This document shows positions 10,868 to 23,915 of a stretch of DNA of 64,000 bases, one piece after another (position 1 is the first letter of the stretch; every line of letters starts with the position of its first letter). The DNA is from Stomoxys calcitrans (taxonomy: Eukaryota; Arthropoda; Insecta; Diptera; Muscidae). The translations under genes were made by a program, and so were the position numbers. Location: the NCBI RefSeq assembly GCF_963082655.1, contig NC_081555.1, positions 29,807,266 to 29,871,265 of the forward strand, read 5' to 3'. The notes under the pieces were generated by a model. That model ran no database searches, had not been told where the DNA came from, and saw nothing but the letters and a program-made list of their open reading frames with translations.

Positions 10868-13042
10868 ACACTATCTTTGCGTATTGTTTCTTTGATTGCA
10901 CGGCCTTGACATCTTTTGTCTAACTAAAGAACTACAATGGTGGTTGTATAAAATAACAAAATTCAAGCAGAAAGTTCATGTCTTTGATAAACTAGTACTA
11001 GAATTGCAAGTCTTTGCTACATTTCAAATAAAGTGCTTGTCTTTAATAAAAAGTTTATTAACTACAATAATAAAATAATGGTTTGATTTTATATTAAACA
11101 ATCCTATATTCAAAAAAAATTAATTTGTATTATTTTCTATGTATGTTTTTTTAGTCTATAATTAACGAAAAACATCAACAAAAAAAAAAAACAAAAGTAT
11201 TACATATCAAAATTACAAAATTAATTAAACAAAATAGACAACAAGGAAAAACAAATTCTTGGTGTTTCCCTCTTGAAAATAGTAGTCCATTGCGAGTTTT
11301 TAATTTCCTTCTTCATTTTTTGAACTTCCTGCTCGCACTGAACCACTTTTTCTCGGGCATCAGAAAGTTCAATCAACATTTTTTTCTGGCTCTCTTGCAG
11401 TTTGTAGTTTTCAAACCATAATTTTAAATTGGCTTGCCTTAATTTGTGGATTTCTTCCAAGAAATTATTCTTATTCACATCCATTTCCTTTCGTTTGGCT
11501 TCACTTATTATTATTTCCATTTCCTTATTACCTTTCCTTTTTTTCTTTTTTTTATTTTCTTTCCAATTACCTCTTCCTTAGGCTTCCACACAGGAATGAA
11601 TGAAATCGTTTGGAAGCTCACCCTTTTATAGACTTTTTGTTTGTTATTTTTGTTGCCTTAGTAACATCATTTGACAGAAAAATATGAAAGATTAGTAGCT
11701 TTGTTCCGAATGTGTATTCAAATTAAGGAATATTAGGTCTGTTACGGAAAATTTAGCTAAAAATCAGAAAAATTTCCGGGCCTGGTCCCAAGATATTGGC
11801 CGACGAAAATATTTTTGATGCATTTTGCGAAAACTTTCTCATTGGGTCCCTCCGTTCGGCTCTGGAAGGATCATGTACAATTCTATTGTCGAACTATAAA
11901 TATTGTGAGCGCTAGTTAGCAGTTGAGAGATGTTAGTTACATATGCGTCATAGTTCGCGTCAAATTTGATTTTGGAGGGTTTTGTGAGGGAAATTTGGAC
12001 GATATATCAGAAAAATTTTTGTTTGTTGCATTAGTTGGAGCCTAGACGTCGACTCTTCGCAAAAGTATGCATTCATCTAGATATAGTGTTAACCAATAGG
12101 TGTGTGTAATCTCAAGACCCTAGGTGGTCCAGGTCTCGAGATAGAGGAAAATTCAACTAAAAATCAGAAACATTTTCTATGTTGGATTTGTTGAAAAATA
12201 TACATCGAAAATCCACGATATTTAGCATGTATATAGATATAGTGATAGCCTATCTGTGGGTGTAATCTCAAGACCCTAGGCGGACAAAGTTCCATGATCT
12301 AGGAAAATTCGACCAATTAACTTTTTTTGCATTTTTCCAAATTTGCACGATCTTGATGAAACTTTGCAAGTAAATAGAGGAAGTTCTTACCTATACGTCG
12401 ATGTAAATCTCAAGACCCTAAGTGGTCCGGGCCCCGAGATATAGGCCGACGAAAATATTTTTGACGAATTTTGAGAAAAGTTTTTAATCGGCTCTTGGAA
12501 GGCTCATTTACAAGCTTATTGTCGAACTATATTTGGTGGGCGGTGGTTAGCAGTTGACAGATGTGTCATAGCACGCGCCAAATTTGATTTTAGATGGTTT
12601 GGGCGGGAAAATTCGACGAAAAATTAGAAAAAAATTGTTTGAACTCAGGCATTCAGCGACAAAAGCACACATGGCTATGGCGCCCTGTGGTCATTAGAGA
12701 GAAACTAACCACCACACATGATCCCACGATTAATAAATTGGTATTGTATGCCTTTGCTACATTTCAAATGAAAGGTACATGTCTTTGCTACACTTCGTAT
12801 AAAAAGGTGTTTGTCTTTGCTACATTAATTTTATTTGGATGTAGCAAAGACATACACTTTGTTACTAAAATATAACTGAAAAGTAGTGTTTTCACTAACG
12901 TCATCTGGCATCCAAAAGGCACAATAGAATGTACGCATTTTTTGACCATCGACATCTGCTAACCACTCCTTGTAACTAAATATAACTGAGAGATGCCATT
13001 TTTAGCAGCGACACCTGGCATCGAAAAGGCGACACCTGGCAT
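10868..13042. repeat. Satellite A unit 6
   Basis: Type CATTTTGCG with the GGGCGGG / CATTAGAGAG / GGTGTTTG tail. Private CATCGAAAAGG at 13020. ORF copy at 11221-11520 is unchanged. Confidence 0.9.
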
Positions 13043-15215
13043 ACACTATCTTTGCGTATTGTTTCTTTGATTGCACGGCCTTGACATCTTTTGTCTAACT
13101 AAAGAACTACAATGGTGGTTGTATAAAATAACAAAATTCAAGCAGAAAGTTCATGTCTTTGATAAACTAGTACTAGAATTGCAAGTCTTTGCTACATTTC
13201 AAATAAAGTGCTTGTCTTTAATAAAAAGTTTATTAACTACAATAATAAAATAATGGTTTGATTTTATTTTAAACAATCCTATATTCAAAAAAAAATTAAT
13301 TTGTATTATTTTCTATGTATGTTTTTTTAGTCTATAATTAACGAAAAACATCAAAAAAAAAAAACAAAAGTATTACATATCAAAATTACAAAATTAATTA
13401 AACAAAATAGACAACAAGGAAAAACAAATTCTTGGTGTTTCCCTCTTGAAAATAGTAGTCCATTGCGAGTTTTTAATTTCCTTCTTCATTTTTTGAACTT
13501 CCTGCTCGCACTGAACCACTTTTTCTCGGGCATCAGAAAGTTCAATCAACATTTTTTTCTGGCTCTCTTGCAGTTTGTAGTTTTCAAACCATAATTTTAA
13601 ATTGGCTTGCCTTAATTTGTGGATTTCTTCCAAGAAATTATTCTTATTCACATCCATTTCCTTTCGTTTGGCTTCACTTATTATTATTTCCATTTCCTTA
13701 TTACCTTTCCTTTTTTTCTTTTTTTTATTTTCTTTCCAATTACCTCTTCCTTAGGCTTCCACACAGGAATGAATGAAATCGTTTGGAAGCTCACCCTTTT
13801 ATAGACTTTTTGTTTGTTATTTTTGTTGCCTTAGTAACATCATTTGACAGGAAAATATGAAAGATTAGTAGCTTTGTTCCGAATGTGTATTCAAATTAAG
13901 GAATATTAGGTCTGTTACGGAAAATTCAGCTAAAAATCAGAAAAATTTCCGGGCCTGGTCCCAAGATATTGGCCGACGAAAATATTTTTGATGCAGTTTG
14001 CGAAAACTTCCTTATTGGGGACCTCCGTTCGGCTCTGGAAGGCTCATGTACAATTCTATTGTCGAACTATATATATTGTGAGCGCTAGTTAGCAGTTGAG
14101 AGATGTTAGTTACATATGCGTCATAGTTCGCGTCAAATTTGATTTTGGAGGGTTTTGTGAGGGAAATTTGGACGATATATCAGAAAAATTTTGTTTGTTG
14201 CATTAGTTGGAGCCTAGACGTCGACTCTTCGCAAAAGTATGCATTCATCTAGATATAGTGTTAACCAATAGGTGTGTGTAATCTCAAGACCCTAGGTGGT
14301 CCAGGTCTCGAGATAGAGGAAAATTCAACTAAAAATCAGAAACATTTTCTATGTTGGATTTGTTGAAAAATATACATCGAAAATCCACGATATTTAGCAT
14401 GTATATAGATATAGTGATAGCCTATCTGTGGGTGTAATCTCAAGACCCTAGGCGGACAAAGTTCCATGATCTAGGAAAATTCGACCAATTAACTTTTTTT
14501 GCATTTTTCCAAATTTGCACGATCTTGATGAAACTTTGCAAGTAAATAGAGGAAGTTCTTACCTATACGTCGATGTAAATCTCAAGACCCTAAGTGGTCC
14601 GGGCCCCGAGATATAGGCCGACGAAAATATTTTTGACGAATTTTGAGAAAAGTTTTTAATCGGCTCTTGGAAGGCTCATTTACAAGCTTAATGTCGAACT
14701 ATATTTGGTGGGCGGTGGTTAGCAGTTGACAGATCTGTCATAGCACGCGCCAAATTTGATTTTAGATGGTTTGCGCGGGAAAATTCGACGAAAAATTAGA
14801 GAAAAAAATAGTTTGAACTCAGGCATTCAGCGACAAAAGCACACATGGCTATGGCGCCCTGTGGTCATTTGAGAGAAACTAACCACCACACATGATCCCA
14901 CGATTAATAAATTGGTATTGTATGTCTTTGCTACATTTCAAATGAAAGGTACATGTCTTTGCTACACTTCATATAAAAGGTGATTGTCTTTGCTACATTA
15001 ATTTTATTTGGATGTAGCAAAGACATACACTTTGTTACTAAAATATAACTGAAAAGTAGTGTTTTCACTAACGTCATCTGGCATCCAAAAGGCACAATAG
15101 AATGTACGTATTTTTTGACCAACGACATCTGCTAACCACTCCTTGCAACTAAATATAACTGAGAGATGCCATTTTTAGCAGCGACACCTGGCATCCAAAA
15201 GGCGACACCTGGCAT
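13043..15215. repeat. Satellite A unit 7
   Basis: Type CAGTTTGCG with CGCGGG / CATTTGAGAG / GGTGATTG tail. Private ATTTTATTTTAAAC near 13261. ORF copy at 13394-13693 is unchanged. Confidence 0.9.
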
Positions 15216-17389
15216 ACACTATCTTTGCGTATTGTTTCTTTGATTGCACGGCCTTGACATCTTTTATCTAACTAAAGAACTACAATGGTGGTTGTATAAA
15301 ATAACAAAATTCAAGCAGAAAGTTCATGTCTTTGATAAACTAGTACTAGAATTGCAAGTCTTTGCTACATTTCAAATAAAGTGCTTGTCTTTAATAAAAA
15401 GTTTATTAACTACAATAATAAAATAATGGTTTGATTTTATATTAAACAATCCTATATTCAAAAAAAATTAATTTGTATTATTTTCTATGTATGTTTTTTT
15501 AGTCTATAATTAACGAAAAACATCAACAAAAAAAAAACAAAAGTATTACATATCAAAATTACAAAATTAATTAAACAAAATAGACAACAAGGAAAAACAA
15601 ATTCTTGGTGTTTCCCTCTTGAAAATAGTAGTCCATTGCGAGTTTTTAATTTCCTTCTTCATTTTTTGAACTTCCTGCTCGCACTGAACCCCTTTTTCTC
15701 GGGCATCAGAAAGTTCAATCAACATTTTTTTCTGGCTCTCTTGCAGTTTGTAGTTTTCAAACCATAATTTTAAATTGGCTTGCCTTAATTTGTGGATTTC
15801 TTCCAAGAAATTATTCTTATTCACATCCATTTCCTTTCGTTTGGCTTCACTTATTATTATTTCCATTTCCTTATTACCTTTCCTTTTTTTCTTTTTTTTA
15901 TTTTCTTTCCAATTACCTCTTCCTTAGGCTTCCACACAGGAATGAATGAAATCGTTTTGGAAGCTCACCCTTTTATAGACTTTTTGTTTGTTATTTTTGT
16001 TGCCTTAGTAACATCATTTGACAGAAAAATATGAAAGATTAGTAGCTTTGTTCCGAATGTGTATTCAAATTAAGGAATATTAGGTCTGTTACGGAAAATT
16101 TAGCTAAAAATCAGAAAAATTTCCGGGCCTGGTCCCAAGATATTGGCCGACGAAAATATTTTTGATGCATTTTGCGAAAACTTTCTCATTGGGTCCCTCC
16201 GTTCGGCTCTGGAAGGATCATGTACAATTCTATTGTCGAACTATAAATATTGTGAGCGCTAGTTAGCAGTTGAGAGATGTTAGTTACATATGCGTCATAG
16301 TTCGCGTCAAATTTGATTTTGGAGGGTTTTGTGAGGGAAATTTGGACGATATATCAGAAAAATTTTTGTTTGTTGCATTAGTTGGAGCCTAGACGTCGAC
16401 TCTTCGCAAAAGTATGCATTCATCTAGATATAGTGTTAACCAATAGGTGTGTGTAATCTCAAGACCCTAGGTGGTCCAGGTCTCGAGATAGAGGAAAATT
16501 CAACTAAAAATCAGAAACATTTTCTATGTTGGATTTGTTGAAAAATATACATCGAAAATCCACGATATTTAGCATGTATATAGATATAGTGATAGCCTAT
16601 CTGTGGGTGTAATCTCAAGACCCTAGGCGGACAAAGTTCCATGATCTAGGAAAATTCGACCAATTAACTTTTTTTGCATTTTTCCAAATTTGCACGATCT
16701 TGATGAAACTTTGCAAGTAAATAGAGGAAGTTCTTACCTATACGTCGATGTAAATCTCAAGACCCTAAGTGGTCCGGGCCCCGAGATATAGGCCGACGAA
16801 AATATTTTTGACGAATTTTGAGAAAAGTTTTTAATCGGCTCTTGGAAGGCTCATTTACAAGCTTATTGTCGAACTATATTTGGTGGGCGGTGGTTAGCAG
16901 TTGACAGATGTGTCATAGCACGCGCCAAATTTGATTTTAGATGGTTTGGGCGGGAAAATTCGACGAAAAATTAGAAAAAAATTGTTTGAACTCAGGCATT
17001 CAGCGACAAAAGCACACATGGCTATGGCGCCCTGTGGTCATTAGAGAGAAACTAACCACCACACATGATCCCACGATTAATAAATTGGTATTGTATGCCT
17101 TTGCTACATTTCAAATGAAAGGTACATGTCTTTGCTACACTTCGTATAAAAAGGTGTTTGTCTTTGCTACATTAATTTTATTTGGATGTAGCAAAGACAT
17201 ACACTTTGTTACTAAAATATAACTGAAAAGTAGTGTTTTCACTAACGTCATCTGGCATCCAAAAGGCACAATAGAATGTACGCATTTTTTGACCATCGAC
17301 ATCTGCTAACCACTCCTTGTAACTAAATATAACTGAGAGATGCCATTTTTAGCAGCGACACCTGGCATCCAAAAGGCGACACCTGGCAT
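15216..17389. repeat. Satellite A unit 8, sister of unit 1 in its first third
   Basis: Shares CTTTTATCTAAC, the V59G codon and ATCGTTTTGG with unit 1, about 15.2 kb away. The tail differs from unit 1 (GGGCGGG, CATTAGAGAG), so the shared tract ends inside the unit. Confidence 0.9.
15567..15866 (-). CDS. Coiled-coil ORF copy with V59G, twin of the copy at 352
   Basis: Carries the same V59G change as the copy seven units upstream. Both units also share an extra T in the leader (ATCGTTTTGG) and CTTTTATCTAAC downstream. The shared private changes mean the two copies descend from one recent ancestor. Glycine at a core position would locally weaken the coiled coil. Confidence 0.35.
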   Translation of the reverse strand: MEIIISEAKRKEMDVNKNNFLEEIHKLRQANLKLWFENYKLQESQKKMLIELSDAREKGVQCEQEVQKMKKEIKNSQWTTIFKRETPRICFSLLSILFN

Positions 17390-19563
17390 ACACTATCTTT
17401 GCGTATTGTTTCTTTGATTGCACGGCCTTGACATCTTTTGTCTAACTAAAGAACTACAATGGTGGTTGTATAAAATAACAAAATTCAAGCAGAAAGTTCA
17501 TGTCTTTGATAAACTAGTACTAGAACTGCAAGTCTTTGCTACATTTCAAATAAAGTGCTTGTCTTTAATAAAAAGTTTATTAACTACAATAATAAAATAA
17601 TGGTTTGATTTTATATTAAACAATCCTATATTCAAAAAAAAATTAATTTGTATTATTTTCTATGTATGTTTTTTTAGTCTATAATTAACGAAAAACATCA
17701 ACAAAAAAAAAACAAAAGTATTACATATCAAAATTACAAAATTAATTAAACAAAATAGACAACAAGGAAAAACAAATTCTTGGTGTTTCCCTCTTGAAAA
17801 TAGTAGTCCATTGCGAGTTTTTAATTTCCTTCTTCATTTTTTGAACTTCCTGCTCGCACTGAACCACTTTTTCTCGGGCATCAGAAAGTTCAATCAACAT
17901 TTTTTTCTGGCTCTCTTGCAGTTTGTAGTTTTCAAACCATAATTTTAAATTGGCTTGCCTTAATTTGTGGATTTCTTCCAAGAAATTATTCTTATTCACA
18001 TCCATTTCCTTTCGTTTGGCTTCACTTATTATTATTTCCATTTCCTTATTACCTTTCCTTTTTTTCTTTTTTTTATTTTCTTTCCAATTACCTCTTCCTT
18101 AGGCTTCCACACAGGAATGAATGAAATCGTTTGGAAGCTCACCCTTTTATAGACTTTTTGTTTGTTATTTTTGTTGCCTTAGTAACATCATTTGACAGGA
18201 AAATATGAAAGATTAGTAGCTTTGTTCCGAATGTGTATTCAAATTAAGGAATATTAGGTCTGTTACGGAAAATTCAGCTAAAAATCAGAAAAATTTCCGG
18301 GCCTGGTCCCAAGATATTGGCCGACGAAAATATTTTTGATGCATTTTGCGAAAACTTTCTCATTGGGTCCCTCCGTTCGGCTCTGGAAGGATCATGTACA
18401 ATTCTATTGTCGAACTATAAATATTGTGAGCGCTAGTTAGCAGTTGAGAGATGTTAGTTACATATGCGTCATAGTTCGCGTCAAATTTGATTTTGGAGGG
18501 TTTTGTGAGGGAAATTTGGACGATATATCAGAAAAATTTTTGTTTGTTGCATTAGTTGGAGCCTAGACGTCGACTCTTCGCAAAAGTATGCATTCATCTA
18601 GATATAGTGTTAACCAATAGGTGTGTGTAATCTCAAGACCCTAGGTGGTCCAGGTCTCGAGATAGAGGAAAATTCAACTAAAAATCAGAAACATTTTCTA
18701 TGTTGGATTTGTTGAAAAATATACATCGAAAATCCACGATATTTAGCATGTATATAGATATAGTGATAGCCTATCTGTGGGTGTAATCTCAAGACCCTAG
18801 GCGGACAAAGTTCCATGATCTAGGAAAATTCGACCAATTAACTTTTTTTGCATTTTTCCAAATTTGCACGATCTTGATGAAACTTTGCAAGTAAATAGAG
18901 GAAGTTCTTACCTATACGTCGATGTAAATCTCAAGACCCTAAGTGGTCCGGGCCCCGAGATATAGGCCGACGAAAATATTTTTGACGAATTTTGAGAAAA
19001 GTTTTTAATCGGCTCTTGGAAGGCTCATTTACAAGCTTATTGTCGAACTATATTTGGTGGGCGGTGGTTAGCAGTTGACAGATGTGTCATAGCACGCGCC
19101 AAATTTGATTTTAGATGGTTTGGGCGGGAAAATTCGACGAAAAATTAGAAAAAAATTGTTTGAACTCAGGCATTCAGCGACAAAAGCACACATGGCTATG
19201 GCGCCCTGTGGTCATTAGAGAGAAACTAACCACCACACATGATCCCACGATTAATAAATTGGTATTGTATGCCTTTGCTACATTTCAAATGAAAGGTACA
19301 TGTCTTTGCTACACTTCGTATAAAAAGGTGTTTGTCTTTGCTACATTAATTTTATTTGGATGTAGCAAAGACATACACTTTGTTACTAAAATATAACTGA
19401 AAAGTAGTGTTTTCACTAACGTCATCTGGCATCCAAAAGGCACAATAGAATGTACGCATTTTTTGACCATCGACATCTGCTAACCACTCCTTGTAACTAA
19501 ATATAACTGAGAGATGCCATTTTTAGCAGCGACACCTGGCATCCAAAAGGCGACACCTGGCAT
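17390..19563. repeat. Satellite A unit 9
   Basis: Carries AGAACTGCAAG like units 2 and 10. Mid-unit type CATTTTGCG and tail GGGCGGG / GGTGTTTG. ORF copy at 17742-18041 is unchanged. Confidence 0.9.
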
Positions 19564-21738
19564 ACACTATCTTTGCGTATTGTTTCTTTGATTGCACGGC
19601 CTTGACATCTTTTGTCTAACTAAAGAACTACAATGGTGGTTGTATAAAATAACAAAATTCAAGCAGAAAGTTCATGTCTTTGATAAACTAGTACTAGAAC
19701 TGCAAGTCTTTGCTACATTTCAAATAAAGTGCTTGTCTTTAATAAAAAGTTTATTAACTACAATAATAAAATAATGGTTTGATTTTATATTAAACAATCC
19801 TATATTCAAAAAAAAATTAATTTGTATTATTTTCTATGTATGTTTTTTTAGTCTATAATTAACGAAAAACATCAACAAAAAAAAAACAAAAGTATTACAT
19901 ATCAAAATTACAAAATTAATTAAACAAAATAGACAACAAGGAAAAACAAATTCTTGGTGTTTCCCTCTTGAAAATAGTAGTCCATTGCGAGTTTTTAATT
20001 TCCTTCTTCATTTTTTGAACTTCCTGCTCGCACTGAACCACTTTTTCTCGGGCATCAGAAAGTTCAATCAACATTTTTTTCTGGCTCTCTTGCAGTTTGT
20101 AGTTTTCAAACCATAATTTTAAATTGGCTTGCCTTAATTTGTGGATTTCTTCCAAGAAATTATTCTTATTCACATCCATTTCCTTTCGTTTGGCTTCACT
20201 TATTATTATTTCCATTTCCTTATTACCTTTCCTTTTTTTCTTTTTTTTATTTTCTTTCCAATTACCTCTTCCTTAGGCTTCCACACAGGAATGAATGAAA
20301 TCGTTTGGAAGCTCACCCTTTTATAGACTTTTTGTTTGTTATTTTTGTTGCCTTAGTAACATCATTTGACAGGAAAATATGAAAGATTAGTAGCTTTGTT
20401 CCGAATGTGTATTCAAATTAAGGAATATTAGGTCTGTTACGGAAAATTCAGCTAAAAATCAGAAAAATTTCCGGGCCTGGTCCCAAGATATTGGCCGACG
20501 AAAATATTTTTGATGCAGTTTGCGAAAACTTCCTTATTGGGGACCTCCGTTCGGCTCTGGAAGGCTCATGTACAATTCTATTGTCGAACTATATATATTG
20601 TGAGCGCTAGTTAGCAGTTGAGAGATGTTAGTTACATATGCGTCATAGTTCGCGTCAAATTTGATTTTGGAGGGTTTTGTGAGGGAAATTTGGACGATAT
20701 ATCAGAAAAATTTTGTTTGTTGCATTAGTTGGAGCCTAGACGTCGACTCTTCGCAAAAGTATGCATTCATCTAGATATAGTGTTAACCAATAGGTGTGTG
20801 TAATCTCAAGACCCTAGGTGGTCCAGGTCTCGAGATAGAGGAAAATTCAACTAAAAATCAGAAACATTTTCTATGTTGGATTTGTTGAAAAATATACATC
20901 GAAAATCCACGATATTTAGCATGTATATAGATATAGTGATAGCCTATCTGTGGGTGTAATCTCAAGACCCTAGGCGGACAAAGTTCCATGATCTAGGAAA
21001 ATTCGACCAATTAACTTTTTTTGCATTTTTCCAAATTTGCACGATCTTGATGAAACTTTGCAAGTAAATAGAGGAAGTTCTTACCTATACGTCGATGTAA
21101 ATCTCAAGACCCTAAGTGGTCCGGGCCCCGAGATATAGGCCGACGAAAATATTTTTGACGAATTTTGAGAAAAGTTTTTAATCGGCTCTTGAAAGGCTCA
21201 TTTACAAGCTTAATGTCGAACTATATTTGGTGGGCGGTGGTTTGCAGTTGACAGATCTGTCATAGCACGCGCCAAATTTGATTTTAGATGGTTTGCGCGG
21301 GAAAATTCGACGAAAAATTAGAGAAAAAAAATAGTTTGAACTCAGGCATTCAGCGACAAAAGCACACATGGCTATGGCGCCCTGTGGTCATTTGAGAGAA
21401 ACTAACCACCACACATGATCCCACGATTAATAAATTGGTATTGTATGTCTTTGCTACATTTCAAATGAAAGGTACATGTCTTTGCTACACTTCATATAAA
21501 AGGTGATTGTCTTTGCTACATTAATTTTATTTGGATGTAGCAAAGACATACACTTTGTTACTAAAATATAACTGAAAAGTAGTGTTTTCACTAACGTCAT
21601 CTGGCATCCAAAAGGCACAATAGAATGTACGTATTTTTTGACCAACGACATCTGCTAACCACTCCTTGCAACTAAATATAACTGAGAGATGCCATTTTTA
21701 GCAGCGACACCTGGCATCCAAAAGGCGACACCTGGCAT
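19564..21738. repeat. Satellite A unit 10
   Basis: Type CAGTTTGCG. GGCTCTTGAAAGG, GGTGGTTTGCAG and an eight-A run before TAGTTTG are shared only with unit 12, two units downstream. ORF copy at 19916-20215 is unchanged. Confidence 0.9.
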
Positions 21739-23915
21739 ACACTATCTTTGCGTATTGTTTCTTTGATTGCACGGCCTTGACATCTTTTGTCTAACTAAAG
21801 AACTACAATGGTGGTTGTATAAAATAACAAAATTCAAGCAGAAAGTTCATGTCTTTGATAAACTAGTACTAGAATTGCAAGTCTTTGCTACATTTCAAAT
21901 AAAGTGCTTGTCTTTAATAAAAAGTTTATTAACTACAATAATAAAATAATGGTTTGATTTTATATTAAACAATCCTATATTAAAAAAAAATTAATTTGTA
22001 TTATTTTCTATGTATGTTTTTTTAGTCTATAATTAACGAAAAACATCAACAAAAAAAAAAAACAAAAGTATTACATATCAAAATTACAAAATTAATTAAA
22101 CAAAATAGACAACAAGGAAAAACAAATTCTTGGTGTTTCCCTCTTGAAAATAGTAGTCCATTGCGAGTTTTTAATTTCCTTCTTCATTTTTTGAACTTCC
22201 TGCTCGCACTGAACCACTTTTTCTCGGGCATCAGAAAGTTCAATCAACATTTTTTTCTGGCTCTCTTGCAGTTTGTAGTTTTCAAACCATAATTTTAAAT
22301 TGGCTTGCCTTAATTTGTGGATTTCTTCCAAGAAATTATTCTTATTCACATCCATTTCCTTTCGTTTGGCTTCACTTATTATTATTTCCATTTCCTTATT
22401 ACCTTTCCTTTTTTTTCTTTTTTTTATTTTCTTTCCAATTACCTCTTCCTTAGGCTTCCACACAGGAATGAATGAAATCGTTTGGAAGCTCACCCTTTTA
22501 TAGACTTTTTGTTTGTTATTTTTGTTGCCTTAGTAACATCATTTGACAGAAAAATATGAAAGATTAGTAGCTTTGTTCCGAATGTGTATTCAAATTAAGG
22601 AATATTAGGTCTGTTACGGAAAATTTAGCTAAAAATCAGAAAAATTTCCGGGCCTGGTCCCAAGATATTGGCCGACGAAAATATTTTTGATGCATTTTGC
22701 GAAAACTTTCTCATTGGGTCCCTCCGTTCGGCTCTGGAAGGATCATGTACAATTCTATTGTCGAACTATAAATATTGTGAGCGCTAGTTAGCAGTTGAGA
22801 GATGTTAGTTACATATGCGTCATAGTTCGCGTCAAATTTGATTTTGGAGGGTTTTGTGAGGGAAATTTGGACGATATATCAGAAAAATTTTTGTTTGTTG
22901 CATTAGTTGGAGCCTAGACGTCGACTCTTCGCAAAAGTATGCATTCATCTAGATATAGTGTTAACCAATAGGTGTGTGTAATCTCAAGACCCTAGGTGGT
23001 CCAGGTCTCGAGATAGAGGAAAATTCAACTAAAAATCAGAAACATTTTCTATGTTGGATTTGTTGAAAAATATACATCGAAAATCCACGATATTTAGCAT
23101 GTATATAGATATAGTGATAGCCTATCTGTGGGTGTAATCTCAAGACCCTAGGCGGACAAAGTTCCATGATCTAGGAAAATTCGACCAATTAACTTTTTTT
23201 TGCATTTTTCAAAATTTGCACGATCTTGATGAAACTTTGCAAGTAAATAGAGGTAGTTCTTACCTATACGTCGATGTAAATCTCAAGACCCTAAGTGGTC
23301 CGGGCCCGAGATATAGGCCGACGAAAATATTTTTGACGAATTTTGAGAAAAGTTTTTAATCGGCTCTTGGAAGGCTCATTTACAAGCTTATTGTCGAACT
23401 ATATTTGGTGGGCGGTGGTTAGCAGTTGACAGATGTGTCATAGCACGCGCCAAATTTGATTTTAGATGGTTTGGGCGGGAAAATTCGACGAAAAATTAGA
23501 AAAAAAATTGTTTGAACTCAGGCATTCAGCGACAAAAGCACACATGGCTATGGCGCCCTGTGGTCATTAGAGAGAAACTAACCACCACACATGATCCCAC
23601 GATTAATAAATTGGTATTGTATGCCTTTGCTACATTTCAAATGAAAGGTACATGTCTTTGCTACACTTCGTATAAAAAGGTGATTGTCTTTGCTACATTA
23701 ATTTTATTTGGATGTAGCAAAGACATACACTTTGTTACTAAAATATAACTGAAAAGTAGTGTTTTCACTAACGTCATCTGGCATCCAAAAGGCACAATAG
23801 AATGTACGCATTTTTTGACCATCGACATCTGCTAACCACTCCTTGTAACTAAATATAACTGAGAGATGCCATTTTTAGCAGCGACACCTGGCATCCAAAA
23901 GGCGACACCTGGCAT
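21739..23915. repeat. Satellite A unit 11
   Basis: Type CATTTTGCG. Homopolymer changes occur in the pyrimidine tract (22411), in AACTTTTTTTTGC (about 23192), and one C is lost in GTCCGGGCCCGAG (about 23303). Confidence 0.9.
22092..22391 (-). CDS. Coiled-coil ORF copy with leader frame open upstream
   Basis: Protein unchanged. Length changes in the two T tracts upstream (around 22411-22430) put the leader in the same open frame back to 22493, but no ATG occurs in that extension, so the usual ATG at 22391 is retained as the start. The case shows that upstream frame is set by homopolymer slippage and is not conserved. Confidence 0.35.
   Translation of the reverse strand: MEIIISEAKRKEMDVNKNNFLEEIHKLRQANLKLWFENYKLQESQKKMLIELSDAREKVVQCEQEVQKMKKEIKNSQWTTIFKRETPRICFSLLSILFN

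Noticed and set aside
12594..12875. 93-aa plus-strand ORF and 65-aa minus-strand ORF over the unit tail
   Set aside because: Open in only some units, disrupted by ordinary single-base variation in others, and they overlap the hairpin and direct-repeat cluster. They behave as chance ORFs.
22392..22493. N-terminal extensions of the coiled-coil ORF in units 4, 11 and 12
   Set aside because: They rely on GTG or TTG starts and on particular T-tract lengths. The shared ATG with good context is the better start.
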